Made by a program: the position numbers and the translations under genes. The notes below the pieces were generated by a model, which did no database searches, had not been told where the DNA came from, and saw only the letters and a list, made by a program, of their open reading frames with translations. From the NCBI RefSeq assembly GCF_017875275.1, contig NZ_JAGGML010000001.1, positions 4,671,001 to 4,735,000 of the forward strand: 64,000 bases of DNA, given 5' to 3'. Of the stretch, positions 7,039 through 16,603 are shown one piece after another. Each line of letters starts with the position of its first letter. Position 1 is the first letter of the stretch. This DNA comes from Xanthobacter flavus. GTDB lineage: Bacteria; Pseudomonadota; Alphaproteobacteria; Rhizobiales; Xanthobacteraceae.

Positions 7039-9462
7039 TCAGTAGAGGCCGCCCGTCCCGCTCCTGGCCACCGGCGTGACCGGCTCCGGATTGGTGCCGT
7101 CGGTGCCTGCATAACCCGCCACCGAATAGCCGTCCGGCGGCGCTGTGCCCGGCTTGAAGCCCTCGAGGATCGCGTTGCCGTCGCCGGCGCTGGTGCGCTG
7201 GCCGCTCTTGCGATCGATGCGGACGAGCTTGATCCCTGCCGGCACGCGGAAGGGAATGGCCGGGCGATCGGCGATGGCCACCTTCATGAAATCGCGCACG
7301 ATAGGCGCGGCGACGAGGCCACCCGTCGAGCCCTTGCCCATGGGCCTGGGCTTGTCGTAGCCGAGATAGACGCCAACCACGATTTCCGGCGTGAAGCCGA
7401 TGAACCAGGCATCCTTCTCGTCATTGGTCGTGCCGGTCTTGCCGGCGATGGGTTTGCCCAATTCCTTGAGCGCCGTGCCCGTGCCGCGCTGCACCACGCC
7501 CTCCATCATGGAGGTGATCTGATAGGCAGTCATCGGGTCGAGCACCACGGGCCGCCGGTCGATCAAAGACGGCTCGGGCTGGTTCTCCCAGGACGTCGCC
7601 TCGCAGCCGCGGCATTCGCGCTCGTCATGGCGATAGATGGTGTGGCCGTAGCGGTCCTGGATGCGGTCGATGAGCGAGGGGGTCACCTTGCGCCCGCCAT
7701 TGGCCATCATGGCGTAGGCGCCGGTCATGCGCATGAGCGTGGTCTCGCCCGAGCCCAGCGCCATGGCGAGATAGGGCGGCATGTCGTCATAGATACCGAA
7801 GCGCTTGGCATATTCGGCGATGATCGGCATGCCCACGTCGTTGGCGAGGCGCACCGTCATGACGTTGCGCGACTGCTCCAGGCCGAAGCGCAGCGTCTGC
7901 GGGCCGTAATATTTCTTGGAGTAGTTCTCCGGCCGCCAGGTGTCCTGACCCTGCTGCTCCAGCTCGAACGGCGCGTCGATGACGATGGTCGACGGCGTGT
8001 AGCCGTTGTCGAGGGCGGCCGAATAGACGAGGGGCTTGAACGAGGAGCCGGGCTGCCGCATGGCCTGCGTGGCGCGGTTGAACTGGCTCTCGTCGTAGGA
8101 GAAGCCGCCGGAGAGGGCGAGCACACGGCCGGTGGTGGGCTCCATGACCACCATGGCGCCCTCGACGCCGGGCGGCTGGCGCAGGCGCCACTGGCCTCCG
8201 GAGCCGCCTAGCGGCTCCACATAAACTACGTCACCGGGCTTCAGCACCTGGCTGATCGGCTTGCGGGTCCATTTCGCGCCCTCGGCCGGGATCAGGCCCA
8301 CCTCACGCTCGATGGAGCGCTGGCCGGACTTGGTGCGCTGCGGCTGCAATCCGATGCGGGCGTTGTCCTTGCTCACGTCGAGGACAATCGCGAGGCGCCA
8401 GGGAATGTCGGTCCATTCCTTCACCTCGCCCACCTTCACGCCCCAGTCGTCGCCGGGCAGGAGATCGATGTGGGTGACGGGCTTGCGCCAGCCGCGCTCC
8501 TCGTCATAGCGCACCAACCCGTCGGTGAGGGTCTTCTTGGCCAGCACCTGCAGCTTGGGGTCGAGCGGGGTACGGACGGAGAGGCCGCCTTCGTACAACT
8601 TGCGCTCGCCGTAGCGCTCGTAGATCTGCCGGCGCACTTCCTCCGCGTAATATTCGGCGGCGAAGATCTGCGCGCCGGTGGCACGGGGGGTGACGTCCAG
8701 CGGAGACTTCTTGGCCGCCTCGCCCTCCTGCGCGGAGACGAAGCCGTTCTCGACCATGCGGTCGATAACCCAGTTGCGGCGATCGGTGGCCCGGTTGCGC
8801 TCGCGGAAGGGGTTGTAGTTGGACGGCGCCTTCGGCAGAGCGGCGAGATAGGCGGCCTCCTGCACGTTCAGCTCGTCCACCGACTTGTCGAAATAGACCA
8901 GGGCCGCCGCGGCGATGCCGTAGGCGCCCATGCCGAGATAGATCTCGTTGAGATACAGCTCGAGGATGCGGTCCTTGGAATAGGCGCGCTCGATGCGCAG
9001 GGCGAGCAGGGCTTCCTTGATCTTGCGGTCGAGGCTGCGCTCGTTGGTGAGCAGGAAGTTCTTCGCCACCTGCTGGGTGATGGTGGAGGCACCCTGGGCG
9101 CGGACGTTCTTGCCGTAGTTCTGGGCGAGATTGAGCGCGGCGCGGAAGATGCCCGTGGGGTCGATGCCGCCGTGCTCGTAGAAATTCTTGTCCTCGGCCG
9201 ACAGGAAGGCCTCGATCACGGAGCGCGGCACGGACTGGATGGGGATGTAGAGGCGCCGCTGCTTGGCATACTCCGCCACCAGCGCGCCGTCCGCCGCGTG
9301 GACGCGGGTCATCACCGGCGGCTCGTAATTCTGCAACTGGGAGTAGTCGGGCAGGTCCTGGGAATATTTCCAGACCAGATATGTCGCGCCAGCCGCGCCC
9401 GCCAGCAGAACCAGCGTCGCGAGCGCGAACAGGAAACCCAGGAACCTCAAAATCACCCGCAT
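7039..9462 (-). CDS. mrcA: Penicillin-binding protein 1A (bifunctional peptidoglycan glycosyltransferase/transpeptidase)
   Basis: This 807-residue class A PBP polymerises lipid II and cross-links peptidoglycan in the periplasm. An N-terminal signal anchor (about residues 5-30) is followed by a GT51 domain with SAEDKNFYEHGGIDP (catalytic Glu about 90) and QGASTITQQ. An OB-like insertion (about 330-430) precedes the transpeptidase domain, which has SSFK (catalytic Ser about 473), SRN and KTGTT. The length is typical of alphaproteobacterial PBP1A. The start at 9462 has GGAGG about 10 bases upstream. Its position after rne and before prfB repeats a conserved alphaproteobacterial order. The C-terminal Gly/Pro-rich tail is probably disordered. 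Confidence 0.97.
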   Translation of the reverse strand: MRVILRFLGFLFALATLVLLAGAAGATYLVWKYSQDLPDYSQLQNYEPPVMTRVHAADGALVAEYAKQRRLYIPIQSVPRSVIEAFLSAEDKNFYEHGGIDPTGIFRAALNLAQNYGKNVRAQGASTITQQVAKNFLLTNERSLDRKIKEALLALRIERAYSKDRILELYLNEIYLGMGAYGIAAAALVYFDKSVDELNVQEAAYLAALPKAPSNYNPFRERNRATDRRNWVIDRMVENGFVSAQEGEAAKKSPLDVTPRATGAQIFAAEYYAEEVRRQIYERYGERKLYEGGLSVRTPLDPKLQVLAKKTLTDGLVRYDEERGWRKPVTHIDLLPGDDWGVKVGEVKEWTDIPWRLAIVLDVSKDNARIGLQPQRTKSGQRSIEREVGLIPAEGAKWTRKPISQVLKPGDVVYVEPLGGSGGQWRLRQPPGVEGAMVVMEPTTGRVLALSGGFSYDESQFNRATQAMRQPGSSFKPLVYSAALDNGYTPSTIVIDAPFELEQQGQDTWRPENYSKKYYGPQTLRFGLEQSRNVMTVRLANDVGMPIIAEYAKRFGIYDDMPPYLAMALGSGETTLMRMTGAYAMMANGGRKVTPSLIDRIQDRYGHTIYRHDERECRGCEATSWENQPEPSLIDRRPVVLDPMTAYQITSMMEGVVQRGTGTALKELGKPIAGKTGTTNDEKDAWFIGFTPEIVVGVYLGYDKPRPMGKGSTGGLVAAPIVRDFMKVAIADRPAIPFRVPAGIKLVRIDRKSGQRTSAGDGNAILEGFKPGTAPPDGYSVAGYAGTDGTNPEPVTPVARSGTGGLY

Positions 9463-9897
9463 CTCGCAGCTTCCTCCCGCCGCAACCCGAGGGATGCCCG
9501 ACGCCCCGCGCCTGAGTGGCGCAGTCGATACCGGATATCACCGCCCTTCGGGCCGCCTTGGCGCAGCCTGCCCAAACCCGACCTGAAACCCATCCTTGCC
9601 ATAGCCCGCCTTGGCGCGGATGCGAAGCAGCTAGATTGAGGAACCCGCTGCCTCAAGGCAACCGTTCCCGACTGCCCTGCATCGGCCTTGACGTTAAGCC
9701 CTGTCTGGAACCGCTTTCGCTGTGGCATCCCGGGGGGACTCGCACGCGCACCGCTATGCGGGCGAAACGTGGCCTCTTCGCGACGGACGGGGAGCTTTCA
9801 GTGGACTTGCGTCTGGCTGGCACCCGAAATGAAAAGGGCCGCTCGAGGCGGCCCTTTCACAATCAGGAGACGTTCAGCGCTTTGCGTCCGGATGGCG
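9463..9897. other. 435-bp intergenic region between rne and mrcA
   Basis: Both flanking genes are on the minus strand. The part next to rne holds its terminator (9832-9858); the rest presumably carries the mrcA promoter. Several reading frames cross this interval but none has a ribosome-binding site or recognisable protein sequence, and no tRNA-like pattern is visible. Confidence 0.5.
9832..9858 (-). terminator. Rho-independent terminator of rne
   Basis: A perfect 10-bp stem aaagggccgc (9833-9842) / gcggcccttt (9848-9857) with a 5-base loop lies about 40 bases after the rne stop codon. Read on the minus strand the 3' arm runs into cccttttcattt, giving the U-run expected of an intrinsic terminator. 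The A/T pairs at the stem base make it partly bidirectional. Confidence 0.8.
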
Positions 9898-12800
9898 TCA
9901 GCCACCGAACAGCTTGCGCTGCCACCAGCCCGAGCGGGGCTTGGCAGGGGGCTCGCTGGATTCGGCCGGCGCGGCGGGTGCTTCCGGCGCGGGGACGGGC
10001 TCTGCAGCAGCGGGGGCAGCCTCGGGCTCGGGCGCAGGGGAGGCCTCCGCAACAGCAGCGGGCGCCGCGGGCTCGGCCGGCGTTTCCGCCACCGGGGCGG
10101 CGACGCCGCTGTCCGTCAGGATGATCGGAGCCTTTTCGCGCACGGTGGAGCGCCGGCGCCGACGGGCGGCCTCGGGGCTTTCCGCCTCGGCGATCGGCTC
10201 GGGAGCGGCCACGGCGGCAGGCGCTGCTGCGGCCTCGGCCTTGGGCTCCGAAGGGGCCTCGGCGAAAGCCGGCGTGGCGTCGGTGGGCTCGGCAATTGCT
10301 GCGGGAGCTTCCGCCGCGGGGGGCTGATCCTCGTCGCTCTCCTCGGAGCCTTCGGCGTCGCCGTCCGCGCTCAGCGGCGCCTCGTCGTCCCGCTCGCGGC
10401 GATTGCGACGGCCGCCGCGGCGACCCCGGCGACGGCGACGGCGGTCGCCGTTCTCGTCGTCACCACGTTCGCCATCGGCGCGTTCATCCTCGCCGCGCTC
10501 CTCGTCGTCGTGCTCGTCTTCGTCGCGGGCGTTCTCATCGCGCTGACCATCGGCGGTGCCGTCCTGGGCTTCGGCGGTATCGGCGGAGGCGTCATCCTCC
10601 TCCTCGCCCTCGGAACCCTCGGCGCCTTCGCGACCTTCCTCGCGCTCACCCCGCCGCCGGCGGCGGCGGCGGCGGCGCTTGCGGCCGGCATCGTCGGACC
10701 GCTCGCCATTGCCTTCGGAGGCCTCGGCCTCGGCCTCGGTCTCGGCTTCCTCGACGATCTCCTCCTCATCCTCCTCGATGAAGTCTTCGTCGGGGAGGAT
10801 GGAATCAGGCTGCACCACAGAGCTCGGCCGCGGCGCAGCGGGGGCGGGGGCGGCGAGATCGCCCTTCTCGATGATGAAGGGCTGGTGGCCGGTCACGCTC
10901 TCGTCCGCCGCGACGGAGAGGGTCACGCTGAAGCGCTCTTCCAGCTCGCGCAGATGGGCGCGCTTCTGGTTGAGCACGTAGAGCGCCACCTCGGTGCGGG
11001 TGCGGGCGATGAGATTGTGCGTCTGCGAGCGCAGCAGCTGCTCCTCCATTGCGCGCAGCAGCTGGAGCGAGACGGAGGCCGCCGAGCGCACGTGCCCGGT
11101 GCCGCCGCAGTGCGGGCAGACCTCGATGGAGCTTTCCAGCACGCCGGTGCGGATGCGCTGGCGCGACATCTCCAGGAGGCCGAAATGCGAGATGCGGCCG
11201 ATCTGGATGCGGGCACGGTCGTTCTTGAGGCAATCCTTGAGCTTGCGCTCCACCGCCCGGTTGTTGCGCTTCTCCTCCATGTCGATGAAATCGATCACGA
11301 TGAGGCCGGCAAGGTCGCGCAGGCGCAACTGTCGGGCGATTTCCTCGGATGCCTCGAGGTTCGTCTTGAGGGCGGTGTCCTCGATATGGTGCTCGCGGGT
11401 CGCCCGGCCCGAGTTCACGTCGATGGAGACGAGCGCCTCGGTGGGGTTGATGACGATGTAGCCACCGCTCTTCAACTGCACCACGGGGGAGAACATGGCA
11501 TCGAGCTGCTGCTCCACGCCGTAGCGGGCGAAGATGGGCTGCGGCTCGCGGTAGGGCATCACCGACTTCGTGTGGCTCGGCATGAGCATGCGCATGAAGT
11601 CGCGCGCCTCGCGGAAGCCCTCCTCGCCGGCGACGTGAATGTCGTCGATGTCCTTGTTGTAGAGGTCCCGGATGGCGCGCTTGATGAGCGAACCTTCCTC
11701 ATAGACGAGGCTCGGCGCGGAGGACGAGAGGGTCATCTCCCGCACCGTCTCCCACAGCCGCAGGAGATATTCGAAGTCGCGCTTGATCTCGGTCTTGGTG
11801 CGGTTGGCGCCTGCGGTGCGCAGGATGATGCCCATCCCTTCCGGCACCTCCAGGTCCTGCACCACTTCTTTCAGGCGCTTGCGGTCGACCGCATTGGTGA
11901 TCTTGCGGGAGATACCGCCGCCACGCGCGGTGTTGGGCATCAGCACGGAATAGCGGCCGGCGAGGGAGAGGTAGGTGGTCAGCGCCGCGCCCTTGTTGCC
12001 GCGCTCTTCCTTGACCACCTGGACCAGCATCACCTGACGGCGGCGGATGACTTCCTGGATCTTGTAGCTGCGGGCGCGGCGCTGCGGCGCGCGCTCCGGC
12101 ACCTCCTCGAGGGCGTCGTCGTCGGCGCCGAGGTGCTCGATTTCCTCTTCCTCGTCGATCTGGTCGACATCGCTGTCGTCCTCGTCGTCGTCCTCGTCCT
12201 TGTCGCGCTTGCGGTCGTTCCGGCGGCCGCGATGGCGACGGGAGCGCTGCCCATCCTCATAGCGCGTCTCGCGAGCGGAAACCTCCTCGGGCGCCTTGTC
12301 TTCCGAGGTCTCCTCGGCTTCCTCGTCGTCCTCGTCCCGATCCGGGTGGTCGTGCTCGTCCTCGTCGCTCTCGGCGACGTCGTCTTCCTCGTCGTCGTCA
12401 CCGGCTTCCGTCTCACCGGCCTCGTCATCGCCGGCGGGCGCCGCGTCGCGCACGACAGCGCCACCCTCAAGGATCGGCGCGGAAACGCTCTCGCCCTCGG
12501 CGGCCTCGCGGCGGCGCGCGGCTTCTTCCTCGTCTGGCGCCTGTTCCTGGGGAGCGGGCAGGGGGGTGCCGAGGGGCGCGTCGATGGCGGCCTCGGCCAC
12601 GGCGGCAGCCGCTTCCACCGCCTCGGCGGGGGCGACCAGGGCGCTCATCGGCTCGACATGGAACTCGGACGGAGCCGACACGGCCTCGGCCAGCGTCTCG
12701 GAACCGAACTCGGCGACCGAAGCGGTAGCGGTATCCCCGGCGGGCTCGGCCGGGTCAACGGCCTCGCCGGCCTCGAACGCGACCGCCTCCACCGTCTCGG

Positions 12801-13185
12801 CAGCGGCGCTGATGCTCTGGTCGGGCTGGGACCGCTTGGCGCGGCTGCGCTCGCGACGGCGATCCTTGAGGTCGGCCTCGTCCTCGGCCAGACGCGCGGC
12901 GCGCTCCTCTTCCTCGATCAGGGCGAGGCGGTCGGCGACCGGGATCTGGTAATAGTCGGGGTGGATCTCGCTGAAGGCGAGGAAGCCGTGGCGGTTGCCG
13001 CCGTATTCGATGAAGGCCGCCTGGAGAGACGGCTCCACGCGCGTCACCTTGGCGAGATAGATATTGCCCCGCAACTGCTTGCGGGATGCGGACTCATAGT
13101 CGAACTCTTCGACCCGGTTCCCGCGCACGACCACGACCCGGGTCTCCTCCGGGTGGGTCGCATCGATGAGCATCTTGTTGGCCAT
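9898..13185 (-). CDS. rne: Ribonuclease E
   Basis: RNase E (1095 residues) is the main endoribonuclease of mRNA decay and rRNA/tRNA maturation and scaffolds the degradosome at the membrane. The N-terminal S1 domain is split by a highly charged insertion of roughly 240 residues (about 90-330), as known for alphaproteobacteria, before VQVVKEERGNKGAALTTYLS resumes. The catalytic region shows AIDVNSGRAT-like sequence (here SIDVNSGRATRE) and LIVIDFIDM with the two metal-binding aspartates, and the zinc-link CPHCGGTGHV. The C-terminal third is low-complexity, with Arg-rich and Glu/Asp-rich blocks and Ala/Pro-rich runs, and ends in a short aromatic motif (WWQRKLFGG). It is divergent from amiC across 726 bases, long enough for an autoregulatory leader. 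Confidence 0.97.
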   Translation of the reverse strand: MANKMLIDATHPEETRVVVVRGNRVEEFDYESASRKQLRGNIYLAKVTRVEPSLQAAFIEYGGNRHGFLAFSEIHPDYYQIPVADRLALIEEEERAARLAEDEADLKDRRRERSRAKRSQPDQSISAAAETVEAVAFEAGEAVDPAEPAGDTATASVAEFGSETLAEAVSAPSEFHVEPMSALVAPAEAVEAAAAVAEAAIDAPLGTPLPAPQEQAPDEEEAARRREAAEGESVSAPILEGGAVVRDAAPAGDDEAGETEAGDDDEEDDVAESDEDEHDHPDRDEDDEEAEETSEDKAPEEVSARETRYEDGQRSRRHRGRRNDRKRDKDEDDDEDDSDVDQIDEEEEIEHLGADDDALEEVPERAPQRRARSYKIQEVIRRRQVMLVQVVKEERGNKGAALTTYLSLAGRYSVLMPNTARGGGISRKITNAVDRKRLKEVVQDLEVPEGMGIILRTAGANRTKTEIKRDFEYLLRLWETVREMTLSSSAPSLVYEEGSLIKRAIRDLYNKDIDDIHVAGEEGFREARDFMRMLMPSHTKSVMPYREPQPIFARYGVEQQLDAMFSPVVQLKSGGYIVINPTEALVSIDVNSGRATREHHIEDTALKTNLEASEEIARQLRLRDLAGLIVIDFIDMEEKRNNRAVERKLKDCLKNDRARIQIGRISHFGLLEMSRQRIRTGVLESSIEVCPHCGGTGHVRSAASVSLQLLRAMEEQLLRSQTHNLIARTRTEVALYVLNQKRAHLRELEERFSVTLSVAADESVTGHQPFIIEKGDLAAPAPAAPRPSSVVQPDSILPDEDFIEEDEEEIVEEAETEAEAEASEGNGERSDDAGRKRRRRRRRRRGEREEGREGAEGSEGEEEDDASADTAEAQDGTADGQRDENARDEDEHDDEERGEDERADGERGDDENGDRRRRRRGRRGGRRNRRERDDEAPLSADGDAEGSEESDEDQPPAAEAPAAIAEPTDATPAFAEAPSEPKAEAAAAPAAVAAPEPIAEAESPEAARRRRRSTVREKAPIILTDSGVAAPVAETPAEPAAPAAVAEASPAPEPEAAPAAAEPVPAPEAPAAPAESSEPPAKPRSGWWQRKLFGG

Positions 13186-13911
13186 GGAAATCTCTCTTCA
13201 CGGCGCCGGGAGCAATGCTCCGCGACGGCCGCGGCTCGACCCCTTCGGGCGCTGCCGCGACGCCGTTCTGGCGCCGGATGTGATGACGTGAGGAAGAAGG
13301 GGAGGCGCAGGTACGCCCAAGCGCGTCGTTCGCACGCTCGGGGGCGGGGCACACGGGAGCGCGCTCAGCGCGCATGTCGTGCGGGAAAAATTCCATGCCC
13401 TCGGTTACCCGCTCCTCGATGAAGGGTTCAGGCCGGGGCGGAGGCGGGCGCCTCGTTCCGGCCACGGTACACACTCGCCCGATTCCCCAGATCGTCCCCT
13501 CGCGGACCATCGGCGAAACTGGTTGCGAGGCATGCCGCCCGCGCCGTCCGGCGCTTGCCTAAGGGCCCTCGGTGACGGGGGAACGCCCCTGAGGATGCCG
13601 CCTTCGGCAATAGGGGATGCCTGAAACCGGGCTCTCGCATGCGCAGCGACCCGCCCGGATTTTCGACACGCCCTGCGGCAGCCGCGGCAACCGGGGCCGA
13701 AGAGCCTGTTCCGGAACGCGAACTGTGTACGGTTCCCTTCTTACCCGCCGGACTTCCCGCTTGGCAAGGATCATGCGTTCCGAACCGCGCGCCACGGGGC
13801 TATAACGCTGCGTCAACGCATCGTTTACGCGCGCCGCCTTATGCCTGCCCCTCTCTTGTGGCTCGCTTCGAAGCCCGCCCTGGGGGAGGGCGGCGCGAGG
13901 GTGGATTTGCG
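13186..13911. other. 726-bp divergent intergenic region between rne and amiC
   Basis: This is the longest gene-free stretch in the window. It must hold promoters for rne (minus) and amiC (plus). A weak sigma70-like pair for amiC is TTCCGA (13778-13783), 17 bases, TATAAC (13801-13806); only the -10 half is good. A small palindrome tgcgt-ca-acgca lies at 13809-13820. RNase E genes often have long untranslated leaders that the enzyme itself cuts, so much of the minus-strand side may be 5'-UTR. I found no convincing ORF or tRNA. Confidence 0.45.
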
Positions 13912-15174
13912 ATGATCCGACGCCGGCCCGGCCCCGCCGTCCTGTCTTTTATCCCGGCGCGGAGCCATCTCGGCGCTGCCTGTTTCTTGGTCCTGTTCAC
14001 TTTTGTGGCGCTCTTCAATGGTGCCGCGCGCGCCGAGGGGGAGGGGCAGGCGCTGGCGCGGGAGGTGCGGCTGGCCGGCGATGCCAAGCGCACGCGGCTC
14101 ATCGTCGATCTCGATCGCGCCCCTGCTTTCCGGGCTTTCACCCTCGCCAACCCGCCCCGGGTGATTCTCGACCTTTCCGACGTGACGTTCGCCCTGAAGC
14201 CGGACGGCAGCCAGATGCGGCGCGGGCTGGTGAGCGCCTACCGATTCGGCGTCTTCGCGCCGGGCAAGGCGCGGATGGTGCTGGAGGCGACAGGCCCCGT
14301 CGCCATCGATAAGGCGTTCGTGCTCGATGCCGTGGACGATCAGCCGGCCCGGCTCGTGGTGGATCTGGTGAAGGCTGATCCTGATACCTTTGCCCGCTCT
14401 ATCGCCACCGAGGCAGAGCAGCGCACCGCTCTACCGGCAGCCCCGGTAGCTCTCCCGCCGCCCGGCGATAGCCGCCCGGTCATCGTGATCGATCCTGGAC
14501 ATGGCGGCATCGATTCCGGTACGTCCGGCTATTCGGCCTTCGTCGAGAAGACCATCGTGCTGGAGACCGCTCTCGCGCTGCGTGACCGGCTGGAGAAGGC
14601 GGGTGGCTATCGCGTGGTCCTCACGCGCACGACCGACACCTTCGTCCCGCTCGCCGACCGGGTGGCCGTCGCCCGCGCCAACCGGGCCGACCTGTTCATC
14701 TCCATCCATGCCGATGCGCTGGCGCGGGGAGATGGCAGGGCGCGGGGTGCCAGCGTCTACACCTTGTCCGAGACGGCAAGCGATACCGAGTCCGCCCATC
14801 TGGCGGACAAGGAGAACAAGGCGGACCTCATCGCCGGTGTCGATCTATCCGAAGAAACGGACGAGGTGGCCGGCATCCTCGTGGATCTCGCCTACAGGGA
14901 GACGCGCAATTTCTCAGCCCTGTTCGCCCGCAGCCTGGTCGGCAGCATGAAGAGTTCAATCCGCATGCACGGCACGCCGCTGAAGTCCGCCGGCTTCCGG
15001 GTGCTTCGCGCCCACGACGTACCGTCCGTGCTGGTGGAGCTTGGCTACATGTCGAGCCCGGACGACCTCAAGCAGCTCACCTCCGAGGCCGGTCGCGACC
15101 GCATGGCCGATGCCATCGCGGCGGGTGTCACGCAGTTCTTCGACCGGCGGGGCGCGCCCGCCCCCGCTCGCTAG
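13912..15174 (+). CDS. amiC: N-acetylmuramoyl-L-alanine amidase (AmiC type)
   Basis: A zinc amidase that cuts the peptide stem from muramic acid and helps split the septum during division. The 420-residue protein has an N-terminal export signal (hydrophobic stretch LGAACFLVLFTFVALFNGAA), an AMIN domain (about 45-150) and a C-terminal Amidase_3 domain. The latter has zinc-ligand motifs DPGHGGIDSG and SIHADA and the terminal catalytic Glu in VELGYMSSP. I chose the ATG at 13912, 91 codons into the longest frame, because a GAGGG sequence lies just upstream and the upstream codons read as non-coding. Its place next to rne and mrcA is standard for alphaproteobacteria. Confidence 0.94.
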   Translation: MIRRRPGPAVLSFIPARSHLGAACFLVLFTFVALFNGAARAEGEGQALAREVRLAGDAKRTRLIVDLDRAPAFRAFTLANPPRVILDLSDVTFALKPDGSQMRRGLVSAYRFGVFAPGKARMVLEATGPVAIDKAFVLDAVDDQPARLVVDLVKADPDTFARSIATEAEQRTALPAAPVALPPPGDSRPVIVIDPGHGGIDSGTSGYSAFVEKTIVLETALALRDRLEKAGGYRVVLTRTTDTFVPLADRVAVARANRADLFISIHADALARGDGRARGASVYTLSETASDTESAHLADKENKADLIAGVDLSEETDEVAGILVDLAYRETRNFSALFARSLVGSMKSSIRMHGTPLKSAGFRVLRAHDVPSVLVELGYMSSPDDLKQLTSEAGRDRMADAIAAGVTQFFDRRGAPAPAR

Positions 15175-15376
15175 ACGCACGCCGCCCCGGCTGCACGCAT
15201 CGCGCGTGGCTGCGTCTCTTGTCGACAATGGCCCTTGCCCGCCGCCCCGGACTGAGTACCATGGAAAAGGGCGGCATCCGGCCAAGGTTCAAAACGATTT
15301 AACTCGCCGGCCTGCCACCACGCTCATTGAGCAAAAAGCGGACGAAGACGCCGCATTCCGTGTGGGAGGATTTTTG

Positions 15377-16378
15377 ATGATCGACCGTCGTCGTGGCCTA
15401 GCGGCCGCGCTCGCCCTGCCGCTCGCCTTCGCGGCTGCATTTACCTTCGCCGCGCCGGCCAGCGCCCAGACCAAGCTCAAGTGGGCGCATGTCTACGAGC
15501 CGTCCGAGCCGTTCCACACCGCCTCCGTCTGGGCCGCGGGTGAGATCGCCAAGCGCACCAATGGCCGCTACCAGATCGATGTCTATCCCTCCTCGCAGCT
15601 GGGCAAGGAGAGCGATATCAACCAGGGCCTGACGCTCGGCACGGTGGACATGATCATCTCCGGCTCGAGCTTCGCCGGAAAGGCCTATCCGCCCATCGGC
15701 GTCACCTATTATCCCTATACCTTCCGGGATGCGAACCATCTGCTGGCCTATGCCAAGAGCGATGTCTTCAAGGATCTCGCCAAGGGCTACGAGGACAAGA
15801 CCGGCAACCACATCGTCGCCGTCACCTATTACGGCGTGCGCCAGTCCACCTCGAACAAGCCGTTCAAGTCCTGCGCCGAGATGAAGGGCCTCAAGATCCG
15901 CGTGCCGGATGCCCCGGCCTATCTCGCCATGCCCAAGGCCTGCGGCGCCAACATCACCCCGATCGCCTTCGCCGAGGTCTATCTCGCCCTCCAGAACGGC
16001 ACGGTGGATGCGCAGGAAAATCCGCTCACCACCATCGAGGCGAAGAAATTCTACGAGGTCCAGAAGAACATCGTGCTGACGGGCCACATCGTGGACCATC
16101 TCAACACGATCATCTCCGCCAACCTTTGGAAGAAGCTCTCGCCAGAGGATCAGAAGATCTTCACCGAGGTCACCCAGGAGGCCGCCGCCAAGGCCACGGC
16201 CGAGGTGGCGCAGCGGGAGAAGGAACTGCTCGACATCTTCAAGCAGAAGGGCCTGACCGTGGTGGAGGTGGACACGGACGACTTCCGCAACACCGTGATG
16301 AAGAACATCACCTTCGAGAGCTTCGGCTATCGCAAGGCCGACTGGGACCGCATCCAGGCCATCAAGAGCAATATGTGA
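15377..16378 (+). CDS. dctP: TRAP transporter solute-binding protein (DctP family)
   Basis: The 333-residue periplasmic receptor captures the substrate for a sodium- or proton-driven TRAP transporter. A signal peptide (residues 1-27, cut after ASAQ) is followed by the DctP fold, with the signature region around IRVPDAPAYLAMPKACGA and the conserved LQNGTVDAQENPL. The arginine in KIRVP is the usual carboxylate-binding residue, so an organic acid is likely, but the exact substrate cannot be read. A strong GGGAGGA lies 7 bases before the ATG at 15377. It is followed by the small and large membrane subunits after a 225-base gap that holds a long inverted repeat. Confidence 0.93.
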   Translation: MIDRRRGLAAALALPLAFAAAFTFAAPASAQTKLKWAHVYEPSEPFHTASVWAAGEIAKRTNGRYQIDVYPSSQLGKESDINQGLTLGTVDMIISGSSFAGKAYPPIGVTYYPYTFRDANHLLAYAKSDVFKDLAKGYEDKTGNHIVAVTYYGVRQSTSNKPFKSCAEMKGLKIRVPDAPAYLAMPKACGANITPIAFAEVYLALQNGTVDAQENPLTTIEAKKFYEVQKNIVLTGHIVDHLNTIISANLWKKLSPEDQKIFTEVTQEAAAKATAEVAQREKELLDIFKQKGLTVVEVDTDDFRNTVMKNITFESFGYRKADWDRIQAIKSNM

Positions 16379-16425
16379 GGCCGGGCGGGAGCGCTCGGCT
16401 CCCGCATCGTCAATGCCACGACGTT

Positions 16426-16536
16426 CGTCATGCCCCGGCTTGTCCGGGGCATCCACGGCGCCGCTCGGTCGGTTTTCGTGCCTGAGGCTCAGCTTTCGCC
16501 GAGACGTGGATCCCCCGGACAAGCCGGGGGATGACG
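16426..16536. repeat. Long inverted repeat (dispersed REP-like element) inside the TRAP operon
   Basis: Two 32-base arms, 16426-16457 and 16505-16536, are reverse complements with only two mismatches, which are themselves compensating positions within each arm's own GC-rich core. Each arm is also internally palindromic (ccccggcttgtccgggg). The word gtcatsccccggcttgtcc resembles a family of intergenic repeats I know to be common in alphaproteobacterial genomes. Transcribed, it would fold into a very stable stem between dctP and dctQ. Such a stem could protect the dctP message and lower expression of the membrane subunits. Confidence 0.75.
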
Positions 16537-16603
16537 ACGGAGGGCGGGGCTCCGCTTTCTTGAATTTCCATCCGCGCACTTCTCCCCCATCCCGGACCCC
16601 TTC

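Noticed and set aside
10370-10790. Repeat-like, regularly spaced GC triplets suggesting a repeat array
   Set aside because: These are the Arg/Glu/Asp low-complexity codons of the RNase E C-terminal region, not a CRISPR or tandem array.
9688-13422. A 1244-codon plus-strand open frame opposite rne
   Set aside because: It is antisense to a certain rne gene. Very high GC and the charged, repetitive rne tail keep the opposite frame open. No domain or ribosome-binding site.
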